This document shows, one piece after another, positions 33,286 to 43,900 of a DNA stretch of 64,000 nt. Position 1 is the first letter of the stretch; each line of letters starts with the position of its first letter. Both the position numbers and the translations under genes were made by a program. The stretch comes from Saccharospirillum alexandrii_A. GTDB lineage: Bacteria > Pseudomonadota > Gammaproteobacteria > Pseudomonadales > Natronospirillaceae. A model generated the notes under the pieces. The model was not told the origin of the DNA. It saw only the letters and a list, made by a program, of their open reading frames with translations, and made no database searches. Where the stretch lies: assembly GCF_043641555.1 (NCBI RefSeq), contig NZ_JBHZRJ010000001.1, forward strand, positions 868,001 through 932,000, read 5' to 3'.

Positions 33286-36104
33286 CAGACTATAAAGCGA
33301 CTCTGAACCTGCCGCATACGGATTTCCCGATGCGCGGTAACCTGGCCAAGCGTGAGCCGGAAATGCTGGCCCACTGGGAAAAGAACGGCATTTACCAGCG
33401 AATTCGCGAAGCCAGTGCGGGTCGCCCCAAGTTCATTTTGCATGATGGCCCTCCGTACGCGAATGGGAACCTGCACCTTGGGCACGCTGTGAACAAGATG
33501 CTTAAGGACATCATCATCAAGTCGAAAAACTTCATCGGCTACGATGCTCCCTATGTGCCGGGCTGGGATTGCCATGGTCTGCCGATCGAGCACAAGGTTG
33601 AGACCATGATCGGCCGCGCCGGCGACAAGGTCGATTTCAAAACCTTTCGTGCCAAATGCCGCGAGTTTGCGCTGGGCCAGATCGACGGTCAGCGCAAAGA
33701 ATTCATTCGCATGGGTATTTTCGGCAGCTGGGACAAGCCCTATCTGACGCTCGACCACCAAACCGAAGCCGACATCATTCGTGCCCTGGGCAAAATTGCT
33801 GAAAGCGGTCACCTGGTGCGGGGTTTCAAGCCGGTATACTGGAGTGTTGTCGGCGGCTCTGCGCTGGCCGAAGCAGAAGTGGAATACCACGACAAAACGT
33901 CGTTCAGTATCGATGTGCGCTACGCCGCTCAGGATGAAGCCAAGGTACTGTCGGCCTTTGGTACTGAGGCGGGTAAAGGTGAAGTGTCGGCCGTTATCTG
34001 GACGACAACTCCCTGGACGCTGCCTGCCTCTCAGGCGATTTCCGTAGGCCCTGCGCTCGACTACGTTTTGGTGCAAACGCAATTTAACGGCGAACCGGCA
34101 CGGCTGATTCTGGCTGAAGGTTTGCTCGAAGCCGTTGTGGCGCGCGCTGAGCTGGGTGATGTTGAGGTACTGGCGCGTGTTCCCGGTACGGCACTGGAAG
34201 GCCTGGTGTTTGACCACCCCTTCTACCAGCGCGATATCCCCATTCTGCTGGGCGACCACGTGACCCTCGACGCCGGTACCGGCTGTGTACACACCGCCCC
34301 CGACCACGGCATGGAAGACTTTGTCGTCTGTGGCAAATACGGCATCGAGACGCTGAACCCGCTAGACGACAAGGGTGTGTACCGCCCCAACGTCGAGTTG
34401 TTTGCTGGTGAGCATGTGTACAAGGTTGAACCGCATATCCTTGAGGTCTGTACTGAAAAAGGCCGGTTGCTGCACGAAGAAAAAATTCGTCACAGCTACG
34501 CTCATTGCTGGCGCACCAAGACGCCGCTGATCTACCGGGCGACACCACAGTGGTTCATCAGTATGGACAAAGAGGGCCTGCGCGCCAAAGCGATGGACGC
34601 CATTAAAGGCGTGCGTTGGGTGCCGGGCTGGGGGCAGAACCGCATTGAAGCCATGTTCGAGCAAAGCCCAGACTGGTGTATCTCGCGTCAGCGCACCTGG
34701 GGCGTACCGATTGCCTTTGTGACCCACATCGAAACCGGCGAGTTGCACCCGGAAACTCCGCGCCTGATTGAATCCGTGGCAGCCCGAGTTGAAAAAGACG
34801 GGATGGACGCCTGGTGGGATCTGGAACTGGCTGAGTTGCTCGGAGACGATGCCGTCAATTACGAGAAAGCGACCGATACACTGGATGTCTGGTTTGATTC
34901 GGGCGTGACGCACGACACCGTGCTGCGCAAGCGTGAAGAGCTGGGCCAGTACCCGGCCGATATGTACCTGGAAGGCTCGGATCAGCATCGCGGCTGGTTC
35001 CAGTCGTCGCTGAAGACCGCTGTCGCCATGAATGGCAGCGCACCCTACAAGCAAGTGCTTACTCACGGCTTCACCGTCGATGAGAAGGGCTACAAGATGT
35101 CCAAGTCGCTGGGCAATGGCATCGAGCCGCAAGAGGTTTTCGACTCTCTGGGGGCCGACATCCTGCGCCTGTGGGTGGCTTCGACCGACTACAGCGGCGA
35201 CATGGCGATGTCGAAAGACATTCTGAACCGCTCGGCCGATGCGTACCGCCGTATCCGCAACACCTCCCGTTTCCTGATCTCCAACCTGGAGGGCTTCGAC
35301 CCGGCTGAACACAGCGTGCACCAGGCTGACATGCTGGCGCTGGATCGCTGGGCTGTAGACCGCGCCTACCGTTTGCAGCAGGAGATATCCGACGCTTACG
35401 ACAACTACCAGTTCGTGCAGGTGTACCAGAAGATTCATCACTTCTGCGTGCTCGACATGGGCGGTTTCTATCTCGACATCATTAAAGATCGTCAGTACAC
35501 CACCCAGCCAGATTCCCTGGCCCGGCGCAGCTGCCAGACAGCCCTGTATCACGTACTGGAAGCCCTGGTGCGCTGGATCGCCCCGATTCTGAGCTTTACC
35601 GCCGATGAGCTGTGGCAGTTCATTCCGGGCAAGCGCAGCGTTTCAGTGTTCGAACACACCTGGTACGACGGCCTGCAACCGCTGGACGACGATGAGCCCA
35701 TGGGCGTTGCCTTCTGGTCGGAAGTTCAGGCTGTTAAAGAAGGCGTGAATAAGGTGCTGGAACTGGCCCGTAACGAAGGCCGGGTAGGTGGCGCGCTGAA
35801 ATCAGAAGTGACGCTCTACTGCGACGATGCCCTGAAGTCAGTGCTCGCCACCCTGGGTGATGAATTGCGGTTCGTCACGCTGACCAGCGCGGTTACCCTG
35901 GCAAACCTGGCGGATGCGCCAGAAACGGCCCACGCCACCGAGCTTGAAGGGCTGAAAGTCAGTGTTGCTGCTTCAGAACAACCGAAATGTGGCCGATGCT
36001 GGCATCAGCGTCCGGATGTTGGTCAGCATGCCGCTCATCCTGAGCTGTGCGGCCGCTGTGTCGAGAACGTCGATGGTGACGGTGAAGTGCGCCACTTTGC
36101 GTAA
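33282..36104 (+). CDS. ileS: Isoleucyl-tRNA synthetase
   Basis: A 940-residue class I synthetase. The HIGH motif appears as HLGH in ANGNLHLGHAVNK (about residue 67), the editing domain is in the middle, and KMSKSLGN lies near 604. The C-terminal zinc site (CGRCWHQR ... CGRC) is at about 903-926. The length and zinc finger are those of the bacterial IleRS of E. coli type, which is normally mupirocin-sensitive. It is translationally coupled to ribF and followed ten bases later by lspA. Confidence 0.99.
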   Translation: MTDYKATLNLPHTDFPMRGNLAKREPEMLAHWEKNGIYQRIREASAGRPKFILHDGPPYANGNLHLGHAVNKMLKDIIIKSKNFIGYDAPYVPGWDCHGLPIEHKVETMIGRAGDKVDFKTFRAKCREFALGQIDGQRKEFIRMGIFGSWDKPYLTLDHQTEADIIRALGKIAESGHLVRGFKPVYWSVVGGSALAEAEVEYHDKTSFSIDVRYAAQDEAKVLSAFGTEAGKGEVSAVIWTTTPWTLPASQAISVGPALDYVLVQTQFNGEPARLILAEGLLEAVVARAELGDVEVLARVPGTALEGLVFDHPFYQRDIPILLGDHVTLDAGTGCVHTAPDHGMEDFVVCGKYGIETLNPLDDKGVYRPNVELFAGEHVYKVEPHILEVCTEKGRLLHEEKIRHSYAHCWRTKTPLIYRATPQWFISMDKEGLRAKAMDAIKGVRWVPGWGQNRIEAMFEQSPDWCISRQRTWGVPIAFVTHIETGELHPETPRLIESVAARVEKDGMDAWWDLELAELLGDDAVNYEKATDTLDVWFDSGVTHDTVLRKREELGQYPADMYLEGSDQHRGWFQSSLKTAVAMNGSAPYKQVLTHGFTVDEKGYKMSKSLGNGIEPQEVFDSLGADILRLWVASTDYSGDMAMSKDILNRSADAYRRIRNTSRFLISNLEGFDPAEHSVHQADMLALDRWAVDRAYRLQQEISDAYDNYQFVQVYQKIHHFCVLDMGGFYLDIIKDRQYTTQPDSLARRSCQTALYHVLEALVRWIAPILSFTADELWQFIPGKRSVSVFEHTWYDGLQPLDDDEPMGVAFWSEVQAVKEGVNKVLELARNEGRVGGALKSEVTLYCDDALKSVLATLGDELRFVTLTSAVTLANLADAPETAHATELEGLKVSVAASEQPKCGRCWHQRPDVGQHAAHPELCGRCVENVDGDGEVRHFA

Positions 36105-36113
36105 GGGCTGGGC

Positions 36114-36623
36114 ATGGCAATGAATGCAAGGATGAAACAATCGGTCTGGTTGCTGATTGCCGCTGTAGTAGTGGCGCTGGACCTGTGGACCAAGAGCCTG
36201 GCAACCCAGATGTTGCAATATGGTCGACCGGTCGAAATTCTGCCGGTTCTCGACTTTACCCTGCTGCACAACCGGGGTGCGGCCTTCAGCTTTCTGAGCT
36301 CGGCAGGTGGCTGGCAGCGCTGGGTGTTCACCATCATCGCTTTGGCCGTCAGCATCGTATTAATGGTCTGGACAGTACAGTTGAAGCCCCATGAGCGCTG
36401 GCTGTCGGTGACGTTGCCGTTGATTCTGGGCGGCGCCCTGGGCAACCTGCATGACCGGCTGACGCTGGGCTATGTGGTCGATTTTGTTCATTTTCACTGG
36501 CAGGGCCGCTATTTCCCAGCCTTTAATATCGCCGATGCTGCCATAACCGTCGGCGCCATTATGATGATCATCGACGCGCTCTGGCTCCAGCCCCGGCGAA
36601 ATTCAGCTTCTGGTCAGTCGTAA
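36114..36623 (+). CDS. lspA: Lipoprotein signal peptidase LspA
   Basis: A 169-residue inner-membrane aspartyl protease with four helices. The two catalytic aspartates are Asp114 in GNLHDR (usually GNLIDR) and Asp141 in FNIADAAI. HNRGAAFSF near residue 52 is also conserved. It removes signal peptides from prolipoproteins such as BamE and BamD encoded in this window. Three in-frame ATGs lie at the start; the first, at 36114, has AAGGG upstream. Confidence 0.97.
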   Translation: MAMNARMKQSVWLLIAAVVVALDLWTKSLATQMLQYGRPVEILPVLDFTLLHNRGAAFSFLSSAGGWQRWVFTIIALAVSIVLMVWTVQLKPHERWLSVTLPLILGGALGNLHDRLTLGYVVDFVHFHWQGRYFPAFNIADAAITVGAIMMIIDALWLQPRRNSASGQS

Positions 36624-36659
36624 CGTTGCTGCACTCCTCTTTCGTACAGGTAGTCAATT

Positions 36660-37103
36660 ATGCAGATTCAGGAAAACTCGACCGTTACCTTGCACTTTGC
36701 CTTGCATCTGGACAGCGGCGAGCAAGTCGACAGCACCTTTGATCGCCGCCCGGCCACCCTGACCATTGGTGATGGGAACCTGCCGGAAGGGTTCGAGCGC
36801 CACTTGATGGGGTTGAGCGCAGGCGACCGGCGCAAGGTCCAGGTGCCGCCGCAAGATGCCTTCGGCCAGCACAACCCGCAGAATATCCAGCAATTCAAGC
36901 GTGACCGCTTTGCCCAGTCTGAGCCACTGGAAGTGGGCATGGTGATGTCGTTTGAAGATGCCGGCAAGAATGAACTGCCCGGTGTCGTAGCTACACTGGA
37001 CGACGAATTCGTTGAAGTCGACTTCAACCACCCGCTGGCGGGTAAAACACTGGATTTTGAAGTCGAGATAATCGAGGTGAAAGGGGCGACCGATGGACAT
37101 TAA
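36660..37103 (+). CDS. fkpB: FKBP-type peptidyl-prolyl isomerase FkpB
   Basis: A 147-residue SlyD/FkpB-type isomerase. It begins VTLHFALHLDSGEQVDSTF, followed by GDGNLPEGFERHLMGL and an insert-in-flap domain (PPQDAFGQHNP to about residue 120) with chaperone activity in relatives. It lies between lspA and ispH, as in E. coli and Pseudomonas. Its last 11 bases overlap the ispH start. Confidence 0.95.
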   Translation: MQIQENSTVTLHFALHLDSGEQVDSTFDRRPATLTIGDGNLPEGFERHLMGLSAGDRRKVQVPPQDAFGQHNPQNIQQFKRDRFAQSEPLEVGMVMSFEDAGKNELPGVVATLDDEFVEVDFNHPLAGKTLDFEVEIIEVKGATDGH

Positions 37104-38040
37104 GCTGGCCAACCCACGTGGCTTCTGTGCCGGCGTGGACCGCGCCATCGACATCGTGAACCGGGCGCTGGAGCTGTATGGCTCCCCCCTCTACGTGCGC
37201 CATGAAGTCGTACACAACAAATTTGTGGTCGATGACCTGCGTAACCGCGGCGCCGTCTTTGTCGATGAACTGCACGAAGTACCCGACAACCAGTTGGTGA
37301 TTTTCTCGGCCCACGGTGTCTCCCAGGCTGTGCGCCAGGAAGCCGATAAACGCGGCCTGAAAGTCTTTGACGCGACCTGTCCGCTGGTTACCAAGGTGCA
37401 TCTGGAAGTCTCCCGATACAGCGCCGATGGTATGGAATGCATTCTGATTGGCCACAAGGGCCACCCGGAAGTGGAAGGCACCATGGGGCAGTATGACGCT
37501 GCCAATGGTGGCGCTATTTATCTGGTCGAAGACGAAAACGACGTGGCCCAGATGCAGGTTCGGGACGAAACGCGCCTGGCGTACGTCACCCAGACCACCC
37601 TGTCGATGGACGATACCGCTCGTATCATCGATGCCCTGCGAGCGCGCTTCCCGCACATTCAGGGCCCGCGCAAAGACGACATCTGCTACGCCACTCAAAA
37701 CCGTCAGGATGCCGTGAAGACGCTGGCGCAGGATTGCGATGTGGTGCTGGTGGTCGGCTCACCCAATTCCTCAAACAGCAACCGGCTGCGTGAACTGGCC
37801 GAGCGCATGGGTTGTAAGGCCTACTTGCTCGATGACGCCTCCCAGCTGGACCCCTCTTGGTTCGATGAATCCACCGTCATCGGTGTAACCGCAGGCGCCT
37901 CCGCACCGGATATTCTGGTGAGCCAGGTGCTGGAAGGGTTGAAAGCACTGGGGGCCACCGCGCCGGTTGAGCTGGATGGCATTCCCGAGAACATCACCTT
38001 CTCCATTCCCCGGGAGTTACGGGTCAAACAACTGGGTTGA
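37093..38040 (+). CDS. ispH: 4-hydroxy-3-methylbut-2-enyl diphosphate reductase IspH
   Basis: A 315-residue iron-sulfur enzyme giving IPP and DMAPP in the MEP pathway. The three cluster cysteines are Cys12 (RGFCAGV), Cys96 (DATCPLV) and Cys198 (DDICYAT). Substrate residues His41, His74 and His124 and the proton donor Glu126 are present. It starts inside the end of fkpB, after AAGGGG. It marks the end of the housekeeping operon and adjoins the pilus cluster as in Pseudomonas. Confidence 0.98.
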   Translation: MDIKLANPRGFCAGVDRAIDIVNRALELYGSPLYVRHEVVHNKFVVDDLRNRGAVFVDELHEVPDNQLVIFSAHGVSQAVRQEADKRGLKVFDATCPLVTKVHLEVSRYSADGMECILIGHKGHPEVEGTMGQYDAANGGAIYLVEDENDVAQMQVRDETRLAYVTQTTLSMDDTARIIDALRARFPHIQGPRKDDICYATQNRQDAVKTLAQDCDVVLVVGSPNSSNSNRLRELAERMGCKAYLLDDASQLDPSWFDESTVIGVTAGASAPDILVSQVLEGLKALGATAPVELDGIPENITFSIPRELRVKQLG

Positions 38041-38241
38041 CGCCCTGACAGCCCGAATCATGTTCGTCGCTCGCAAAGGGCGGCGAATGGCGGTCGAAAA
38101 CGTCAGTCAAAAGTATGAACCCGTTGGCATTCTCCACGCCTGCCCAGCCACTTATCCTGCCGCTTGAACCGTCTGTCGGGTATGATGAGCCGTCGTTTAC
38201 AAACCCATTAAGCTACGTTTCATATACCTGTGGATTCTTCT

Positions 38242-38736
38242 ATGAGCAGTCAGAAGGGCTTTACCTTAATAGAACTGATGATTTCGCTGGGCATCCTGGC
38301 CATTCTGGCCACCATGGCGGTGCCCAGTTTCCAGCGGGTGATCGAAAATAATAGGGTCACTTCACAGGCCAATTCGCTGTTATCGGCGGTTCAAACAGCC
38401 CGTAGCGAGGCGGTCCGGCGCGGGGTGGCCGTGCGGTTCAGCGCGGCAGCCGGTGGTTTTGTCAACGGCTGGTGTGTTCATACCGGGGCAGCCTGCACCG
38501 CGGCAACCCAGATACGAGTGGGTGAAACGAACGCGGCCGTCACCTTCGGCGGCCCGACCGTGTTTGAATTTGATGCTCGCGGGCAGCGTTCACTACCCAC
38601 CTTTGCAACCGAGGGAGCAGAGGCCTCCTTTACCTTGCAACCCAATGGCTGCACTACCGGTACGCCTAACCGCCAGAGATCTGTGCAGGTAGGGATCGGT
38701 GGGCGTTCAGTTGTGGTACGGGGGGCCTGTGCATGA
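38242..38736 (+). CDS. fimT: Minor pseudopilin FimT/FimU (GspH domain)
   Basis: A 164-residue type IV pilin-like protein. The class III signal peptide QKG|FTLIELMISLGILAIL is cut after Gly by prepilin peptidase. A GspH-type beta domain with two cysteine pairs follows (CVHTGAACT; NGCTTG...RGACA). It opens the minor pilin operon fimT-pilV-pilW-pilX-pilY1-pilE, which primes pilus assembly. The ATG at 38242 is chosen over a GTG at 38230. The stop overlaps pilV (ATGA). Confidence 0.9.
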   Translation: MSSQKGFTLIELMISLGILAILATMAVPSFQRVIENNRVTSQANSLLSAVQTARSEAVRRGVAVRFSAAAGGFVNGWCVHTGAACTAATQIRVGETNAAVTFGGPTVFEFDARGQRSLPTFATEGAEASFTLQPNGCTTGTPNRQRSVQVGIGGRSVVVRGACA

Positions 38737-39221
38737 AACCCACCAATACCATTCCGAATACGAAACAGTTGGGTGTGGCCACCCACCAGGGCGGGATCGG
38801 CCTCGTTGAAGTTCTGATCGCAGTATTGATTCTGGCCATCGGTCTGCTGGGTCTGGCCTCCATGCAAACCAATGGCATGCGCATGACCAATGGCTCAATG
38901 AGCCGCAGTCAGGCCGTGTTTCTGGCTAACGACATCGTAGAGCGTGCGCGTGCAAATCGCGACAATCGGGAGGATTATGCCCTCGCACCTAATGCGGTTG
39001 GCAATGTGGGTGCCTGCAATCTGGCGCTTGCTTATGACGCGACTCTAACCGTCGCGCAGAACGACATGGCTGAGTGGTTGAACAGCCTCGCCTGTTTACT
39101 GCCGGAAGCTGACGCCAGTATTGCGTTCGTCACTGCAAGCAACCGGATGACGGTAACGGTCGATTGGAACCGCAGTGCAGGCAACGTAGAAAACCGCGTG
39201 ATGGTGAGGACGCAGCTATGA
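38733..39221 (+). CDS. pilV: Type IV pilus minor pilin PilV
   Basis: A 162-residue minor pilin. The signal reads HQGG|IGLVEVLIAVLILAIG, and the family segment GLASMQTNGMRM with SRSQAVFLANDIVERARANR follows directly, as in PilV proteins. It helps form the priming complex at the pilus tip. It overlaps fimT and pilW by four bases on each side. Confidence 0.93.
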   Translation: MKPTNTIPNTKQLGVATHQGGIGLVEVLIAVLILAIGLLGLASMQTNGMRMTNGSMSRSQAVFLANDIVERARANRDNREDYALAPNAVGNVGACNLALAYDATLTVAQNDMAEWLNSLACLLPEADASIAFVTASNRMTVTVDWNRSAGNVENRVMVRTQL

Positions 39222-40345
39222 ACAGACCATTCCAACCGCGTCCTAAAAGTAAGCAACGTGGGTTGTCGCTGGTTGAGTTGATGATTGCTCTGGTATTGGG
39301 CTTGGTGTTGTCTGCCGGGGTGTTTCAGGTATTCACTAACTCCAGTCAGACGTATCAGTTGAGCGACAGCCTGTCGAACATGCAGGAAAACGTGCGATTT
39401 GCAGTCGGTCGTTTGCAGTATGAGACCCGTATGGCCGGTTACAAGGGGTGTTTGATAGGGCAGCCATTCAATAACCTCGATACCGGAGGAACGGGCTACG
39501 ACGCATCCATCTACGGTGGGCAACCCGTTGCTGGCTGGGAAGCGGCGGGTACTGACTTAGAGGATGAATACACCAACGATGACTTTGCCAGTGCCGCAAA
39601 CTTAACCCAAGCCTCTGCCGGTGCACTGCTACCCGCTGCTTTGAACGGCAGTGTTCTACCCGGCTCTGACGTAATTGTGGTGAATAACGCCTCGGTTGCG
39701 AACGTTACGCTGACGGGCAATCCGGGCGCAAACGCCAATACCATAGTGACTGCCGGAAACACCGGAATCCCGGCTGGAAAGATCATTATGGCGGTGACCA
39801 GTGACTGTTCAGGCGGCGATATCTTTCAAAAAACCAATGCGGCTAATTCTGTGTCACTCACCAAAGGAAGTGGTCAGGATCCCGGCAATCAAACGCCGGT
39901 GAATAATGGATTTAACGCGACATACGACGATCAGGCAACCATCTATGAGTTCACCAGCACCGCCTTTTTCATCGGCACTGGCGTATCGGGTGACCCTTCA
40001 CTCTTTATGCGTCGACTGGATGCGGGTGACCCATTTGGCAATGTTGAGCTGGTGGAAGGGGTTGAAAACATGCAGGTACTGTATGGTGTCACCAACCCCG
40101 GGGGTGAGACGGTGGTGAATTACGTATCGGCTGACACAGTTGCCGACTGGGCCGATGTTGCCAGCGTGCGTATAGCCTTGTTGTTGCGCAGTGATGACGG
40201 CGTACAGGACGGTGGCCGGGAGGCAGGAGAGGCCCCGGTTGCCCGTGTTTATAACCTGCTCGGGACTCAGATAACGACCGAAGCAGATGATCGCGCCCGT
40301 ATGGTGGGTAACCTGACCGTCGGCATTCGCAACCGGCTGGAGTAG
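39218..40345 (+). CDS. pilW: Type IV pilus minor pilin PilW
   Basis: A 375-residue minor pilin with signal KQRG|LSLVELMIALVLGLVL (Gly at about 14), then FTNSSQTYQLSDSLSNMQEN, the conserved PilW segment, and a C-terminal VASVRIALLLRSDDG typical of the family. It is considered the largest minor pilin of the tip complex. The ATG at 39218 overlaps the pilV stop; an earlier start at 39164 lies within pilV. Confidence 0.93.
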   Translation: MNRPFQPRPKSKQRGLSLVELMIALVLGLVLSAGVFQVFTNSSQTYQLSDSLSNMQENVRFAVGRLQYETRMAGYKGCLIGQPFNNLDTGGTGYDASIYGGQPVAGWEAAGTDLEDEYTNDDFASAANLTQASAGALLPAALNGSVLPGSDVIVVNNASVANVTLTGNPGANANTIVTAGNTGIPAGKIIMAVTSDCSGGDIFQKTNAANSVSLTKGSGQDPGNQTPVNNGFNATYDDQATIYEFTSTAFFIGTGVSGDPSLFMRRLDAGDPFGNVELVEGVENMQVLYGVTNPGGETVVNYVSADTVADWADVASVRIALLLRSDDGVQDGGREAGEAPVARVYNLLGTQITTEADDRARMVGNLTVGIRNRLE

Positions 40346-40351
40346 ATGACA

Positions 40352-40888
40352 ATGAATTCCATACCGTTGAGGACATCTGTGCAGATCAATGCTGGCAAAG
40401 AGCAAACAGGCAGCGCACTGGTCATTTCACTGATCATGCTGTTGATCATCAGTTTGCTCGCGATTGGTGGCTTGCGCAGCACTATTCTCCAGGAACGTAT
40501 GTCCGCCAATTTGCATGACCGGGAACTGGCATTTCAGGCAGCGGAAGCCGCACTCAGAGCCGGTGAGCGGTTTTTGGTCACTACCCCGCCAAATACCATC
40601 ACCAACTCTAATGGGCTCTACGAGATTAATAATGCGGCTGCACCCGATTGGCTTGGGCCTGCAGCATCCGTTGCGGCGACGGGTGCGTTCGAACTGACCC
40701 CAGAACTGGCTTCAGTGGCCCGGCAACCGCAATACTTTATTGAGCGAATTGGCATAACACCACCGGGTACGGAAACGGAAATTGGAACGGCAAAACCACC
40801 GGTTTCCTTTTACCGAATAACCGCGCGTGGCTTTGGTGGTACCGACGATTCGGTTGTAGTGGTTAGTAGTGTCTTTCGCAATCAGTAG
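40352..40888 (+). CDS. pilX: Type IV pilus minor pilin PilX
   Basis: A 178-residue protein of the PilX type: KEQTGSALVISLIMLLIISL is the hydrophobic N-terminal helix, then RSTILQERMSANLHDRELAFQAAEAALRAGE, the PilX signature. It lacks the usual Gly-Phe cleavage pair (TGSALV instead), as is normal for PilX. GGAG lies nine bases before the ATG at 40352; the ATG at 40346 is an alternative just after the pilW stop. Confidence 0.9.
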   Translation: MNSIPLRTSVQINAGKEQTGSALVISLIMLLIISLLAIGGLRSTILQERMSANLHDRELAFQAAEAALRAGERFLVTTPPNTITNSNGLYEINNAAAPDWLGPAASVAATGAFELTPELASVARQPQYFIERIGITPPGTETEIGTAKPPVSFYRITARGFGGTDDSVVVVSSVFRNQ

Positions 40889-40953
40889 TAGCCACATTTC
40901 AGATTTCACAGCTTGGGGAGAACGGTACCCCGGGCACGCAGAGGGTTAGCACT

Positions 40954-43900
40954 ATGAACGTTTCAATGCTGTCTTCATCATTTCCGAAAACCTCGGGTCT
41001 GCTGCAAGGCTTGGCTGTTGGGTTTGTCTGCGCGACGGCGTCCAGCATGGCGCAAGCCGATATTGCTCAAGAGCCCTTGTTTCTTGGGGGCGGTGGGATT
41101 CCTGGCAATATGCTGCTGGTGCCCTCTGTTGAGTGGCCGACGATTGAAAGTGTCGCTAACCTGACGAACACCTATACCTCCGCTACGGAGTTTGCGGGGT
41201 ATTTTGATCCGGGCAAGTGCTACGTATATGTCTACAGCGCAACTGAGTCAGAACGGTATTTTCGCCCCAACAGCCTGACTGGGGACCGGCAGTGTACCGG
41301 CAGCGGGGAATGGAGCGGCAACTACCTGAACTGGGCGACTACCCAGACCATTGACCCATTTCGGAAAATTCTTACTGGGGGACTTCGGGTTAAGGATACC
41401 GAAACGGAAACCTGGCTAGAGAAAGCGCGGCATCCAGGCCAGGGTGGAGGCTTCCCAACCCGCGACCTGACCGATGATGATGAAATTGAGGGCGCAACAC
41501 CGTTTAGTTCAGATCGAATTCGGGTCCGGATCAGTGGACTCGGCACTGAGATGCGGTTCAGCTTGAACAACAATAACTTCAACAACAACCCTACGAATTA
41601 TCGGCCAGGTGTTGATGACCCCTACGATAACCGGGGGTTTGAAATGTCGGTACGGGTCAGCGTCTGTGATGACTCCGTCGGCGTCGAAGAAAACTGCCGG
41701 CAATACGGTGACAACTGGAAACCGGAAGGCCTGATTCAGCAAAATGCCGAGTCCATCCGCTTCAGTGTGTTCGGTTACTTGAATGACAGCGACGTAGAAC
41801 GTGACGGCGGTGTGTTGCGTGCGCGGCAGAAATACGTCGGGCCGCGCAAACTGGAGGCGGGCCAGGGGTATGTCGATAATGAGGCAACTGAATGGGACCC
41901 CGATACCGGTATCTTTGTACAGAACCCGGATTCAGACGACGCGGCCGACACCAGTGCCACCATCGTTAACAGCGGTGTTATTAACTATTTGAACAAGTTT
42001 GGTCAGTTGAATACAGGCAACAACAAGTCCATTGACCCAGTAAGTGAACTTTATTACACGGCGACACGCTACCTGAAAAATCTGGGCAATGTCAGCGCTT
42101 ACACCAGCATGGGCGGGGCTAATGCCGCCACGCGCGATCAGTGGCGTGACGGCTTCCCGGTGATTACCGATTGGAATGACCCCATTCAGTATGCCTGTCA
42201 GGCCAACGTTTTTCTGGGTATTGGGGATGCCAACACCCACCGGGATAAAAATTTGCCTGGAAATACGGCTTTCAGGAATGATGAGCCCGCCATGCCGGCA
42301 GAAGTGGCTGCTGATACCAGTGTGAATGTGCGAACCCTGACCGCCCGTGTAGCGCAGTTGGAAGGGCTCGGAAACATTGGGGAGCAAAACAGCTTCAGTG
42401 GCCGGAATAATTCGGCCTATATCGCCGGTCTTGCCTGGGACAATCGAATCAATGACTTGCGCTCTGACCTGGCCGGTGTTCAATCTGCGTCAACCCACTG
42501 GGTAGATGTATTGGAAAACCGGGTACTGCTAGCGCCCAACCAGAACCAGTATTACCTGGCCACCAAATACGGTGGGTTCCGCATACCAGAAGACTTCGAT
42601 CCCGCTGCGATCACAAGTCTTGAGCAAGACTGGTGGCACAGTAATGGCGATACACTAGCCGCCAACAACGGTACCAACTTTCTGAGGCCCGATAACTATT
42701 ATCTGGCTGGTGAAGCCGACGCCATGATCGAGAGTCTGCGTGAAGCCTTTTCCAACATTGCGGAAGAGTTGCAGAGCTCTTCAGCGGCTGTGGCAGCCAA
42801 CTCAACGCGTCTCGATACCGATACCGCCGTATTCCAGGGGTCATTTAACAGTCAGCGCTGGAGCGGTGAGTTGGCAGCATTCAAAATCCAGAATGATGGG
42901 CTTGTTGAAGCTGAGCCAGCCTGGGTGGCCAGTGAAGAACTGCCAACGGCCGCCAACCGGAATATTTTCACCATCGATCATTTGGTTGAGCAAACCGGTG
43001 GTGACGCGGATGGTGAATACCGCGCGTTTACTGGTACTGAGTTTTTGTGGGATAACCTAACGGACCTGCAAAAGGCCGCCTTGAGAGCGCAACCGGATGC
43101 CACGCTCTCAACCGTGGCTTTTGCTCAGGATCGTCTGAATTATCTGCGTGGTGATACCGCCGAAGAACAGACACAGGAAGATCAGAGTAAACCCTTCCGT
43201 CGTCGCGATACGTTGTTGGGAGATATCATCAACTCCAACCCGCAATTTTCGCACAATGCCAACTTTGGCTACGGTTCGCTGGGGAATATTGCCGCGTTTT
43301 CGAGCGTGGGTGCTACCAGCTACGCAACTTTCCGCACAAATACTGCCAGCAGATCCCCTATTGTCATGGTGGGTGCTAACGATGGCATGTTGCATGCCTT
43401 TGATGCCGATCCGGATGATGGCGGTGAAGAGTTGTTCGCGTTCGTGCCATCGAGTATCTACAACAACCTGTATCGGTTGACCCTGCCAGGCTACGCGCAT
43501 CGCTATTATGTAGACGGCACCCCCCGTATTGCAGACGCCTGGATGGGCAGCGAGTGGGCAACGCTGGCGGTAGGAACCACAGGCGCGGGTGGCAAAAGCG
43601 TATTTGCGCTGGACGTAACCGATCCGGAAAACTTCACCGCTGACGACGTGTTGTGGGAGTTCTCTCACCCGAATATGGGCTATACCATTCAGCAACCGGC
43701 TGTCGTGGCCTTGCCTTCCGGTCAGTTTGGTGTCGTGGTTACCAGCGGCTATCACGATGACCCAGCGGTTGATCGTAGCGGTTACATCTGGATCTTGAAT
43801 GTTAGCGATGGTTCCATAATTCGCACTATTGAGCTGGAAAACAGCGGTGAACTGGGCTCGGCATTGGTTGTTGACCTCACCAGCGACAGCGTAGCCGATC

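Noticed and set aside
33219..35552. Two long frames antisense to ileS
   Set aside because: They exist only because of the strong codon bias of ileS; no family features or start signals.
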